From Alnus glutinosa (lineage: Eukaryota > Streptophyta > Magnoliopsida > Fagales > Betulaceae): a DNA stretch of 64,000 nucleotides. Location: NCBI RefSeq assembly GCF_958979055.1, contig NC_084886.1, positions 49,745,654 to 49,809,653 on the forward strand, read 5' to 3'. The translations under genes and the position numbers were made by a program. Under the pieces are notes generated by a model. The model searched no databases and was not told the DNA's origin. It saw only the letters and a program-made list of their open reading frames with translations. Each line of letters begins with the position of its first letter. Position 1 is the stretch's first letter. Positions 33,433 through 46,084 of the stretch are shown here, piece by piece.

Positions 33433-35636
33433 TAGGGCTGTAATCGAATCGAGCCAAGTCGAGTATTGAATATTTAAGCTCGATTCGTTTAATTTTTTTT
33501 CAAATACGAGCCGAGCTCAAGCTTATCACCGAACCAAATAACTTGTTCAAGTTCTTGCTCATTTATTTTTTTAACGAACTCAAACTTGTTCACGAACTAC
33601 TCAATTTATTTAGTCATTCTATATATAAAGTAAATGTGGCGATTGTTAAATTTTTTTTAAAAAATTAATACTAATTATTAATTACTTAATTATGGTTAAA
33701 ATTTATTGTTTGAGTAATTAGAGAAATTAACTCAAATATGAAATAATCTCATCCCAATTTTATATGTTTATCTTATAGCATATTTTATAAATTCATATAC
33801 ACACAAATGCACTTATATCTATATCTAAACTCACAATTAGAATATATATATATATATTACATTACGAAGAAATTTTTTTTTTATAAAAAAAATACTTAAC
33901 GTGTTCTCATTACAAAATTAAAAATAATATTGATTGCGACGTTCTACATCGTCTGGGAATAGAGATGTGCTTATATGTTTATTCACACCCTTATTGATAC
34001 AACGCGTTTTAAAGCTATGATATGATGGTCATGAACCTATTAGAACTCCGCTGTTAAGCGTGCTGCTGTGAGAGTAGTACTGGGATGAGTGACCTCCTGA
34101 GAAGTCTGATTTGGGGAAGCCAAAAGCGAACAATATTGTGTCGTTTGGGTGGGTTGTTACAAATGGTATCAGACCCATTGCCCAGCCTGAGATGGGGGAC
34201 GTGTACAAGCCCATTAGGGTTGCTAGTGGACACTCGTTGGGACGCCAAGAATAAAGTGATCCCATGAGGGTTGCTAGCGATGACATTGGGTCCCAAGAGG
34301 GGTGATTGTGACGTTCCACATCGCCTGAAGATGGAGATGTGCTTATATGTATATTCACACTTTTCTTGACACAACGCGTTTTAAAGCCGTGATAGCTATG
34401 AACCTTTCAAAAACTTTGCAATTAAGCGTGCTTCTGCTATAGTAGTACCGGGATGTGTAACCTCGTGAGAAGTATAATTTTGGGGGAGCAAAAAGCGAAT
34501 AATATTGTGCCGTTAAGGTAGGTCGTTACAAATAATAAGAAGACAATATGGATCTCAACCAAGGTAATAAGTTTCAATTTATGAGTGAATCTTTCTAAAA
34601 TTCTGTTGTAGTGCTAAATTTGGTTGATGCTGGAAGCTGGGTTATCCAAGGTGGCAAATTTTTATGATGTAGAATTCCAGTTTTTGCCTTCTATAATTAT
34701 CATTCATACATAAATGATGTTGTTATTAAATGATTATTTGGATCTGGATAATAGTAAAAATAAGATGGCATAATGGAGATATAGTACATTACACCGTAGG
34801 AAATGAACATCATTTTTGTAAGTGTTATTTCATTATGGTTTATACCCTCTACAAACAAGTGTGGAAATTGAATAATTATGCAGATCATCTTTTCTCGTGT
34901 CATTGCAAGCATCTCCTTTATTATCTAGGCCAAATTAAACACTCTAGCCACTTTCTTGTGGGAGAAGTTGCTCCAAGCATTGAAATGATGCTGGAATAAC
35001 TGAAGAAAAAACGGTGGCCATGCCATGTAACAAGCGGCTTGCGATTTTGAAATTCATAGGTAAGTATTTTAAGCATTGCTGGAAAGGAGTTATGTACGAA
35101 TCAGATTCTATTGAATATGTTTGGTTTTGAGAATAGATTGATTTCGACATTTGATTAATTAACACTCCAACTACAATTATGGAATAAAGTATCATATTAT
35201 TTCGGTGATGATATATTGGTATAATTTAGAGAGGCATGAATAACATTTGGAGATGGAATAACGGAAAAATTTTTATGTCAAGTTATGTAGGATCTTAACG
35301 CAATCAAGTTACCTTTTTGAGGTATGAATTGAACTTTTATAAAAGTAAATATTGTGGTTCTTTATGCAATGCCAACTAATGGAATTCGGGTTAGGAAATT
35401 CTTGGGTCTTGCTAAGTACCATAGTGGAATGATTTTTTTTTAAAAAAAATAATACAAATGTAATTATACGATCATATACAAGTCGAGTCGAGCTTATACG
35501 AGCTGAGCCTAAATTTATACAAGCCTGAATTTTTATTCATGCTCTGTTCGTTTAATAAATGAACTGATCCCGAGCCGAGCTAATCCGAGTCGAGCATGAA
35601 CATGTTTACTAGTAGCTCTACTCCCTTACCACCCTA
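33433..35636. mobile_element. Non-autonomous hAT-type element, copy 2 (2204 bp)
   Basis: Ends TAGGGCTGTAATCG and TTACCACCCTA, flanked by a perfect 8-bp duplication ATTGTGGG (33425-33432, 35637-35644). It is the better preserved copy of the element at 8866-11073. The GAGCCGAG/CTCGAGC-type subterminal repeats are the same; no transposase is recognisable. Confidence 0.8.
33931..34530 (+). mobile_element. Cassandra TRIM retrotransposon, copy 2
   Basis: 5' LTR 33931-34161, primer site AATGGTATCAGACC (34162-34175, exact TGGTATCAGA), purine tract 'gggtcccaagaggg', 3' LTR 34303-34530. The 5S-derived part of the 5' LTR (34031-34110) is well preserved: GAACTCCGCTGTTAAGCGTG and GAGAGTAGTACTGGGATGAG. 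Flanks are AATAT and AATAA. This is the most complete Cassandra in the window (600 bp). Confidence 0.9.
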
Positions 35637-36089
35637 ATTGTGGGAGGATGCCTATGGCTTGATCGTAGGACTACATGGTCAAAGAAGTTTTTGTTTTTAA
35701 TCTAAGAACATAATTGCTTTTTTATAGAAATGATAGGGGTATAATAATAAATATTTTACCAAATTTTTTGTCCGATTTAACATAAAAATCTAACAGAAAG
35801 GGCTAAATGAAAGGGGGTAGTAATTTCTGAATCAATTGCAACTTTTTAAAGTTTTGGTGAATATTATAATTTGGGTGCAAGTCTGAGGAGGATAAATATA
35901 CTTTTTTATGTTTTTTATTCTAACTTGAGACATATTGGTAATTTATAGGAAATAGGAATGAGAGAGTTGTAGAAGAGAGAAGAAAGGAGTACTGAAAATG
36001 GGGAGAGACAACGGAGTGATGGTAATGGAAATATTATATATATATATATTAAATTACAACACTCTTAAAAGTTAATGCTTTCTTTCTTA

Positions 36090-37935
36090 GGAAGTTAAGA
36101 ATGTGGTGTTTGAAAATTTTATGATAAAATTCTTAATTACTCGAGGTGTTCATTATTTGTGATAAGGATCATTAACTGTTATCACTAAAGCATGTATTAT
36201 GAGTGAGTTTTTAAATTAGCATTCTGCTCATGCATTGCATGAGTTAATTGATAATTGTTGTGAAAATAAAATATTAATATCAAATGTTTTATTATCGGCA
36301 TCCGGGTAATTATTGCTTTTATTAAATGCGATTATTATTAACTATTCGCATACGAAGTAATTGGCGTTTTATATTAGTATATGAGTTTATATGCAAGATT
36401 AAATAATTTGGTTATTACTATATGCAAGATTAAGATTAACTTATTACACAATTCACGATTATCAGTCATAGAGGATAATTATCTTATAGTGTAATTGAAT
36501 TTTGGATTATCCAAAGAAAAAAAATGTAGTGAAAATTTATGACTTTGAGATGATAATAAAAAAAAATCAAACATAACCTAAAAGTCATAATTTTACTAAA
36601 TTCAAAACGATGTCGTTTTAGTAAATTTAATTAAATATATATTATATATATAAAAAAATATATAGATAATAATTTTTGCTATCTATACTCCGACCCACAT
36701 GTGCGAATATCAATTCGGTACAAATAACAACTACGAACGGTTATTATTCATATCCGTATCCACGTTATCACTTAAACAATTCGTTATTTTGGACGTCAAA
36801 GCATTCACCAATACAATCTAGACAATGGAGGGTTCTAGAATCCTATAGCTTCACACGCAGGAGAGACAAGCGCCAGTATTGGTCGTTGGGCAAATGGTTA
36901 AGGTTAACTTCCTTTTGACCAAAGTTTGACGACAGTGGCCCCACCCTTCCCAACTTGATTATGCTGTCCATTGACTTGGCAATAAAACCCCTATCCTAAG
37001 TTTAATAATATGGAAATTATTAAATTAGTCATGATAGTTTAGGTTATTGTCAAATTAATCTTCCTGGTTTTGAATTAGGATAGGGTTTTTTTTTTTCTTT
37101 TTATTATTAATAGATCAAAAAAAAAAAATTACAAAAAACATACGAAAACCAAAAATCAATTTAGTACTTTACTCCTTAATAATATTTCATTCCTTTTAAT
37201 TAAATATTTTATCGTTCTTAAAGATGTTTCATGATGTTCTTATATATATCATATACTATCTTTAATATGGAATAAAATGTTATTTTATTAAAGCGAATGA
37301 GTAATATTGATTAATTATTAAAAAAATATAGAAAAACTAAACTAAGGGTAATGTTTGGACGGAATTCACTCGGAAAAAGTACTTTTTCATGATATACTTA
37401 CAATTATAATAATTACAAATATGTCACGAGAAAACACTAATTTTAGGTAAATTTTGAAAATAGTACTCCTATGTAGCAATGCTTCTAAACTAGAGTGGGT
37501 AGAATGGAGGATTCTAGAATCCATGCAAGTTAGATAATGGAGATCGAATGGAGAATTCTAGAATCCTCTAGCTCTTTCCGGCTTCATAATGGTGAAGGCG
37601 GCTTGTTTCGAGCCTAAGTTTTATGACATGCAGTGGCCCCACAGTTTCGACGGTTGATTATGCTGTCCGTTGACTTGGAGACAACCATCAAGTCCACATT
37701 CTTTTTCAATTTTTATAAATTTCAATAAATTCATTACGTTAATCACATTAAACCACTTATGTAAATAAAGTTATAACATTTTCTATATAACTTTGGATAT
37801 TGTGTTTAGTTACCAAAAAGCATGCCATGTTATGCATTAAGCCACGGTTTCAATTTAGGACCGACCAATTATATCCTTGTTAAGTTTAAATAATATTTTA
37901 ATAGTTTTAATTAGTAAAATTAAAGTCATGGAATC
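36090..37935 (+). promoter_or_regulatory. Ghost NAC-1-type upstream region, copy 2
   Basis: Counterpart of 11,530-13,245. HSE/W-box blocks lie at 36,815-36,985 and 37,500-37,690 (TTCTAGAATCC at 36,833, 37,511 and 37,556; 'ttttgaccaaagtttgacg' at 36,913). It runs through 'gttaccaaaaagcatgccat' and 'tttcaatttaggaccgacca' and ends near 37,935 without a NAC exon. Confidence 0.5.
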
Positions 37936-38388
37936 ATATTATATATAATTAGTAGACAGATAGATGACTACTATATAATTAGATGACGTTATAGTGAAAA
38001 TCAGCATCTGGATCAACAAAGACTTGTAACAAGTAAAAAAAAAAGAATAATTTTTAATATCACGTCATTCTAATTATATGGTAATCATATATGAGTCTAC
38101 TAAATAATATATATATATATATATTCTTCAACAATGATTTATTTCTATACAAACTTTTTATTTTTTATTTGAGTAATGTTAATCTTTACACTTATTTATC
38201 ACACTTCTTTCACATCAGCTGACATGACGTGTTTTAAGTGACTATTTTTTCTTTAGAGATGTTACACATCCATCTATAACCCATTTATTATCCATCTTTT
38301 TTGTAAATTCAACATTAAATATGTGGAACACACATATGCAATGATGGATTTGTTCATCTCTTATATGGAGATTGACAAAAGATGGAAA

Positions 38389-38392
<4 letters not shown>

Positions 38393-38431
<39 letters not shown>
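38393..38431. repeat. (AT)n microsatellite
   Basis: About 19 AT units in AT-rich intergenic DNA paralogous to 13,730-13,760, where the tract is absent. Confidence 0.95.
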
Positions 38432-38435
<4 letters not shown>

Positions 38436-38659
38436 TAAAAAATGGCTAACATAAAAAGTCAATTAAAACACGATACATTCATAGATGACATAAGATAAGT
38501 GTGAAAAGTAGCATTACTTTTTAATATTTAAAAAAACTTAATTCATGTTTGAAAAAATGATTAGGAAAATTTAATTTTAATTTAATTTTTTTAAAAAAAG
38601 AGTAAATTTTAATTAACCACTTCGAGTCTTCGACTTCGTGGTCAAGTTTTAGACATACA

Positions 38660-38898
38660 GGCCTTGTTTGACAAGAGAAGGGGAATTGGTAGTGAGAGTT
38701 AGAAGAGATAAATGTGATATAAAGTAAAAAGAATTTGTATAGAAAAGTGAAAAAATGTTGTATTGTAATGAATTTTTTTTTATTTAAATAATAATAAAAA
38801 ATTATTGATATGATATAAAGTTAAGAATATTCTGAAATTAATTGTTTTTAGGATAAGTGAAGAGAGAGAAATTTTTGCTTCTCTTGCCAAACAAGGCC
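38660..38898. mobile_element. MITE (239 bp) with GGCCTTGTTTG termini
   Basis: Ends GGCCTTGTTTGACAAGAGAA and TTCTCTTGCCAAACAAGGCC are inverted repeats, flanked by ACA on both sides (38657-38659, 38899-38901). The empty site is readable at about 13,973 ('tttagacacagttta'). The 3-bp target fits Harbinger or CACTA; the superfamily stays open. Degenerate relatives are at 7.44, 24.0 and 46.8 kb. Confidence 0.7.
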
Positions 38899-39554
38899 AC
38901 AGTTTAGATAGCATTTATGAGAAGGGTCCCACTTGCTGTCCTATTGGAGCAAGTCTACAAGTGCAACAGAGGCTAGAAAGCGTATTAAAAATGGGGAGTT
39001 CAAAATCCAAACGGACCATAATATTCTATATATATATATATTAAATTACTACACACTTTAAGGTTAATGCTTTTTTACTTAGGAAGTTAAGAATGTGGCG
39101 TTCGAAAATTTTATGATAAAATTCTTAATTGATGACTAGCTACTCGAGGTGTTCACTATTTGTGCTCATGCGTTACATGAGTTAATCGATAATTGTCGTG
39201 AAAATAAAATATTAATACCAAATGTCTTAAAAAAAAAATTGGCAATAAAATTTCAATCCGCATCATGTAATTTTTATCGGCATTCGTGTAATTATTGTAA
39301 TTATTAAATGTAATTATTATTTTAATAAATTTAATTAAATATATATAATATATATTATAAATAAAAAGATTGCACCGTATCCACTTCCGCTTATGCAGAT
39401 ATCGATTTGATATGAATAACAAATACGAAATATTATTATACGTATTCGCATTCACATTTTCATTTATATATATATATATATACACATATAAACATGTCCC
39501 ACTTAAACAATTCGTTATTTTGGACGTCAAAGCATTCACCAATACAAACTAGAC

Positions 39555-39700
39555 AATGGAGGATTCTAGAATCCTATAGGCTATGGCTTCACACGCAGGA
39601 GAGGCGCGCCAGTATTGGTTGTTTGACGAAAGTTTGACGACAGAGGCCCCCCCTTCCCAAGTTGATTGTGCTGTCCATTGTCTTGGCAGTGAGAAGTAGC
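39555..39700 (+). promoter_or_regulatory. HSE/W-box-type block upstream of NAC-4
   Basis: TTCTAGAATCC (39,563), 'ggcttcacacgcaggagagg', 'gcgccagtattggttg', 'tttgacgaaagtttgacgac' with two TTGACG W-box-like cores, and 'gattgtgctgtccattg'. It lies 1.3 kb before NAC-4, interrupted from it by the 705-bp element. Confidence 0.45.
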
Positions 39701-39764
39701 ATTTGGATAACTTGTAACCACCGATATATATATATATATAAACAAGTGGCTAGCATAAAAAATT

Positions 39765-40469
39765 GAGATAATTGCATCTTGGTTTTTGTAGTATATCATA
39801 ATTATTTTTTACTCTCTATGGTTTAAAAAGTGCATGGGAGGTCCCTGTGATATGCAATAATTACGTTTTACTCTTTGAGTCAATTTTTCGTCCACTATTT
39901 TGACGGAATTTGTTAACCCTACACGTCAACGCCACGTGTCACCATTTTATTGGCGACACGTGTCCATTTTAATAAAAAAATATAAATTTATTAAAACATA
40001 AATAAATAAACTTATTTTTTTAAAAACAAAAAAGAAAAAAAGAAAAAAGAAAAGAAGGCAGGCCAAGGGGTGGCTGGGCCACCACTTGGGGGGTGGCCGG
40101 GGGTGGCGTTCGGCCACCCCAAATGGCCTGGGGGTGGGTGGCCTTCGAGCCACCCCTTGGCCTCCCCCTTTTTTTTTTTTTTTTTTTTGTTTCTGTTTTT
40201 TTTTTTTTTTTAAAAAAAAGTTTATTTATTTATTTCTTAATAAATTTATATTTTTTTATTTAAGATGGACACGTGTCGCCATCTTATTGGCGACACGTGG
40301 TGCTGACGTGTATGCTTAACAGATTCCGTCAAAATGGTGGACGAAAAATCGACCTAAGGAATAAAACGTAATTATTGCATACCACAAGGACCTCCCATGC
40401 ATTTTTTAAACCATATGGAGTGAAAAATAATTATGGCATACCACAGGGACTAACGGTGCAATTATCCCC
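39765..40469. mobile_element. 705-bp MITE with 200-bp inverted arms and a GC-rich core
   Basis: Left end GAGATAATTGCATC and right end GGTGCAATTATCCCC start inverted arms of about 200 bp ('gcatgggaggtccctgtg' pairs with 'caaggacctcccatgc'; CACGTGTC boxes on both sides). AAAAAATT flanks both ends (39757-39764, 40470-40477). The core at 40,058-40,168 is strongly GC-rich and itself folds ('aaggggtggctgg' with 'ccaccccttgg'). The 8-9 bp target leaves hAT or Mutator open. The empty site is at about 13,773. Confidence 0.8.
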
Positions 40470-40854
40470 AAAAAATTACTTAAAACATGATGCATCTGTC
40501 TATGAATTAAAATAAGTATGAAGAGTAGCATTATTATTTGATATTCCAAAAAAACTCAATACATGTTTGGAAAAGTGATTAGATAAATTTAATTAAATTA
40601 AATTAAATTAAATTTTTTATTTTTAAAGAAAAAGAGTAAATTTTAATTAACCACTTGGACTTGGAGATCAAGTTTAGATAGCATTTCTGAGAAGGATCAA
40701 AACTTGCTGTCCTTTTAGAGGCAGACTGGTAGTGCAAAGTGAAAAGATTCTAATATTCCACGCGTTTTCGCAAGGACGTCACAATAGATGGAAACTTTGT
40801 ATTGTAGAGGTTCAATTGATAAAATTCGGATTTCAAGAACCAAGTTGGCAATAG

Positions 40855-41020
40855 ATATAAATTAGAGAACTAAGACAAACTTGACCCTCACATGCAAACT
40901 TCTCCAAGAAGTTAGTTAGTAGGGACCATATTTTCTCCTCTGTATATATATCTGCTTCCTCACTCTCTCTTTTTCACTGCTTTCCTCCTTTTAGAAACTA
41001 AACTCAATTCTCTTTTCGTG
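40855..41020 (+). promoter_or_regulatory. NAC-4 proximal promoter and leader
   Basis: TTGACC (40881-40886), 'ctcacatgcaaacttctcc', TATATATA (about 40,943-40,950) and 'ctgcttcctcactctctc' match NAC-2 in order and spacing. Confidence 0.55.
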
Positions 41021-43047
41021 ATGGCCGTGTTGTCGAAGAATCTGCCACCGGGGTTCAGGTTCAGTCCGACGGAGGAGGAACTCATCGACTTCTTGAGGTT
41101 AAAGATCGCTCGGGATGATGAACAACTTGACTTTATTCGCGAACTTAAGTACTTCACATATGAGCCCTGGGATTTGCCAGGTGATCATTTTGGCACGCCC
41201 TTCTGCTTAATATGAGTCTATGACGATTTGATTTTCGTATTTTGGACCTTCTTGATTTTTGCTGGGATTCAATTGATTTCCTCATTGTTTTCTTAATATG
41301 TAATGTACTCATGTGATTTCTTGCTTGGGCCGCCAAATTTTTTTTTTGTGCTCAGTCTGGTTTCTTTAAGTGTAGCTTTATCCGGCATAGAGACAAAGGA
41401 TCAAGATTGGTCCTTCTTCTCGCCACAGCACCTGAAGAGCCGGAATGGGAATCGATTGAACAGGGCAACCAGAGGTGGGTACTGGAAAGTGACTGGTAAG
41501 GATCAAGAAATCTTGTCCGGAGCGAGGTCGATTGGAAAAAAAAAGATACTGGTATTCTATGAGGGGCGTACTCCAAAAGGCGAAAAAACTGATTGGGTCA
41601 CGCATGAGTACCACCTTTCCCAAGAGGAGCTTGATGGCAACAACCCCGATCAGGTTGGGTTTCTGTCTCGTCTTTTGTTATTGTTGGCTTCACATTTCTT
41701 CTTGATTGCCCTGTTTTTATTGGCTAATTTCAGTTGGTGATGTTAAGTTCTCACCTTGTCGATTAACGTTATGCAGACAACATTTGTCCTCTGTCGTTTA
41801 TTCAAGAGACCCAACAAGGGTAGCAATGGTCGAAAGCGAATGTGCTCTGGCAAAGCTGGACCTGCCAACTCTAAACGAATTGCGGCTTCATTATCTCCAT
41901 CACTGGAAGTGCAAGCGGAAGATTATCCAATTGATGAATGTTTTGAGACTGAAGATTCTGATGGAGCCACATCTGTCACAACAACACCTGCTGTTGAGTT
42001 TGGTGACAACAATTTTATTGCTTCCGCTGCAATGAATCAAGTGGCAGAAGTGACAAATACTGAGGTGATGAGAAAGGAATTTGAGTTTCAGCATAAAACA
42101 CTTGTTAATTTTAGTACTTATCTTGTCCATCCATGTTTCTTCCATCAGGTTGACATGCAAGCAGTGGAGACCAACGTTTGGACGCCCTTTCCTTCATCTT
42201 CTCCTGAAGAAGCAGAGTCTGGCCTAATAAAGGCTTCAGTATCTCCAGCATCAGGAGAGGAAGAGGAAGGTGATCACAATCATGTCACAATAAATCAAGT
42301 GGCTGAGCCCAACCACATTAGTGATAATGCGGGCACTATAACAAATGATCAAGTGGCAGAAGCATCAGATAGTGAGGTCAGAAAGACACTGATGACTGAG
42401 CTATATATATATTAATTCCAAGTGTCTCCTTCATTTATGTTTCTAACATAATGTTGATTTGCAGGACTCAAATATGTCCTGTGCCCCACCAGATATAGAT
42501 TGGAGCTCGCTCTCCCCAGTACACTCGCCGAGGCAAGAAGTGTTGCATCCTTTTTGCAATCCTTACCTTGTCGCCAATGACTCAAACTGCTTTGATGGTG
42601 AGGTGCCTTTTCAATATGGCACGAATGATGCAGACGATTATACCTCTGAATTATGGGGTCCAATGACTAATCATCCATATAAGTCCCTTCATAATGATCC
42701 TAGCAGTCAAAAGAATCGTGCTTTTGACACTGAGACAATGGAAAACATGGAATCTGTTAAGAACAATGGATCACACAGTGCACCTAGTGCAGAAATGCTC
42801 AATGCACAGGTAAGTGGAAGCTCTCAATATCGTATTCGTAGTTGGTGGCATGTTTTGCTCGTGTCTTTTATTTTCATATGAACCGGTCTTTCAAAAACTA
42901 AACTTGCCTTGTTCTTGTGTGCAGAAGTTTGAATCCAGCGTTCAAGATTCTATGTTGTCTCAAGAGATCAATAGAAAGGCTTCATCTGGGTTGTTAACTC
43001 CCGGATCCTATAATGGTGGAGGTTTTTCAATCAGATCTCGATTCTGA
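41021..43047 (+). CDS. NAC-4: soluble NAC transcription factor, 473 aa
   Basis: Exons 41021-41180, 41376-41653, 41777-42064, 42149-42376, 42465-42809 and 42925-43047 give a continuous frame. The NAC domain (about residues 7-157) reads [93 protein letters not shown], usual in its neighbours, is WSFFSP here. A basic stretch GRKRMCSGKAGPANSKR follows as a likely nuclear signal, then the same acidic Ser-rich C-terminal half as NAC-2. It ends SIRSRF at the TGA shared with NAC-2. Compared with NAC-2 it lacks seven residues in exon 5 (one SPLIQSL repeat) and one codon in exon 1. The very high similarity, introns included, points to a recent duplication or gene conversion. Confidence 0.88.
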
Positions 43048-46000
43048 TTGAAAATCTTGAAAACACCAACACTACGCAAAAACAATTATTTCCCAACAAT
43101 TATCTATGAACCAATTCCAATTCCAGTTACTATTCCAATTATGATTCCACTTCCACTTTCAATCCCAATTTCAACATCGAAACACCAAAATTATCAAGCC
43201 AAAACCAATTCCAATTCTTATCATTGACCAGAATTCCAAGGGAATACCCCCTTTGGAAATTGTCCAAAAAAACATTTTCCTAGTCGGTAAACCTCAAGCC
43301 TAAACCCCAAGAGCCCAAACCTTTTTTTTTTCAAGCTTTAGAGTCTATGACTCAACAAACACCCCCAACAACAGTCCCAGCCTGTAAGAAATCCCAAGGT
43401 ATAAACCTATTTGAAATCAATCCTATTCATTGATTCCAACTAGTTATTCCTTCTCAGTCTTAAGAATCCCAAATGTTCCACCTAAATCCTTTTTTCAATT
43501 AACTCGATTAGAGTTCAAGGTCTCGAGTAGGCCAGTCTTCTCAAATGTTTACTCAACCAAGTAAATATTTTTACTTGGAAAAACCCCATTTGTGTTTACT
43601 GTTTCTACAATTGAGCCACAACTCTCTCAAGAAATCATCCCACTTGCCATGTCTACAAAAACTCTCCTTTCATAGTGGCATTCAAGTGATGCCAACAAAT
43701 CTTCCCACTCCCCCTTTCTACAAAAACTCTCTCCAAAGTGGCATTCGAGTGATGCCAACAAAATTTGATCTTTGGCCTATGGCCACCCTACTTTTTAATC
43801 TTTGGCCTATGGCCACCTTACTTTCTTCAAATATGATTGGTCTGTTTATTGGTATCTTTTACTGACGCCCGCACGACGGTGGGTAAATACCGACCCCTCA
43901 GGTTGGTACTATTCGAAGATTATCAAGCTTCTCAGGTTTTCAAATTTGAAGATTATGTTTAGTAAACGGATCTTTGGCCTATGGCCACCTTACTTTTATC
44001 CAAGTGCGATTGGTCAGTTTATCGGCATCTTCTACAGACGACTGCTCGTAAAGGGCTGAATACTAACCCTAGAGCCTAGGGGGTCAGTACTCAACCCTAA
44101 CTTCCCAATTCCCATACTTGAAACTTGTATTAAGAATTCGAAGTGTGTATTTTAAAATTTGTATTTCAAGTTTGTTCAATTTCCGGTATGTAATTAAGAA
44201 CTCAAGTTTCCCAATTTGCTTTGATATATGTAATTTTATGTTTATATATCATATTATCTTGGAGAATTTTTGGTATCAGGGCTATAGTTTAGAGGAAGAT
44301 AATATTATAGGAAGTATTGATAAAGTGATCTAATTAATAAAGACCATAGAAATACAAAACTGATTATCTATTTAAAGATTTATAGCAAGAGTAATTCTAG
44401 ACATCATATCTATGTTTCTCTAAAAATGACGTGGCTTTTAAAATCACTATTTGATTTATGATAAATCATTATTAGATTTTGATCAAATAATAATTTTAAA
44501 AGATACAACAGTTTTAAATGGACACAAGAGGAACATAGCCTTTTGTTTTGGCTATCCAATTTAGGGCTCGGTCTAGCTATGATACAAGAAAGTAATCTGT
44601 AGAATTTGTGACTTCTAAGTTGTGGTGATTGACATGCGTAAGACTTTTTGAGATTTGCATGGATTTAAGTTAATACTGCTAGATTTCATGTCTCTGGTTT
44701 TAGTCTTGTATTGTTGTGGAACAACTCTTTAGTCTTTGAAATTGAGTGAGCTGATGACATTCAAAGATGTCCTGTCCAACCAAATATTTGGGCACGAGGA
44801 ACATGCGTTTCTATATTTGCTAGTTATGGTTGTTTTTGTGGTTTTGGGAGATGTGTAATTTCCTAGTTTTTGCAATATCAGAAGCACTTACTCATAGGAA
44901 AATCTTCATAGTAACTTCTCTCTCCTTTGTGTTCTTTTCGACTGAGAGAGCAACAAACCTTACACTTTGCCTATAATTTTTTGAGACTCTGTATTGAGTT
45001 TTATAGTGCAGCTAAGCTTCAAAACTCACTTTGGTGTTTCATGTTTTTATCATTAGGTAAGATTTTGGTTAATTTTAAGTGATTATGAATATTATTTTTC
45101 CTATTTTCACTTAGAAATATAATATTTTACTACTCAAAAACACAACTCTTAACCATCTTGCCCATGTGGCAAGGTGGTCTCCTATCTAACTTTAGGGTTT
45201 TTTGTACTAAAAAAAAAAAAAAAGTAAAAGTAAAAGTTGCTACGTGGGCAAAAGTGATTAGAAGTTGAGTCTTAGGGTGGCAATATATCATATTCCTTAG
45301 CATATATTGTTTTGACTAGTACTGATTTATTTGACTATTATATGGATGACCCTAACATTTTTTTCCCTGACTGTAGGATTTAGAGCAGCTGTTGAATTTC
45401 ATTGGTACGGAACAAGGTTGATATACAATAGAACGTCAATCGGAACAATATGATGTTTTGGTCTTTTTTTAGATTTATTGTAATTAAGGAATTGAAGCAA
45501 TGGTACTATATATATGTACATTGCCTGGCATTCCTCTTTTTCAATAGCGTATATAAAATTGTGAATACATGGTTTTGTTTTGGATTTAGTTGAAACATTG
45601 TTTGAAGGCATTTGTTAGCAATCTAATGATAGTATTTTGTCCATATGATTTTGTTTTCGATTAATTTATTTGCAAATGTTTTATGAGGTGAAAACAGATT
45701 TAAAAAATGGAGAAATTTCATATAATAACCAATTTTTTAAAGAAAATTTAGTTTGTGGAATATTTATGACGTTTACAAAGTATATGACATAATTTTGTGA
45801 CATTTACACATAAAATGTCATAAAACTTTAATGTACTTTATACATTAGGCGTCACAAAATAATGACGTTTGGTGCATAAGTGTCATAAAAATTTAGCGTC
45901 TTTTGACTCTTTTATATTGTAGGTGTCACAAAATAATGACCTTTTATAAATAAGCGTCATAAAATTTTAATGTCTTTTAAACAGTAGCCGTCACAAAATA

Positions 46001-46052
46001 ATGATTTTTATTGTGTAAGAGTCACCAAAAAAATGCATCCTTTAAAAAAAAG

Positions 46053-46084
<32 letters not shown>

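Larger units (their letters stand above)
32650..38050. repeat. Segmental duplication, copy 2 (partner 7728-13400)
   Basis: Collinear partner of 7728-13400 carrying the same hAT/Cassandra nest at the same place, so those insertions are older than this duplication. The join at 32,640-32,655 is direct ('gtgagtaatattatccccta'), where copy 1 has about 270 bp more. Confidence 0.85.

Noticed and set aside
39957..40319. Proline- and tryptophan-rich frames on both strands
   Set aside because: They come from the GC-rich palindromic core of a MITE.
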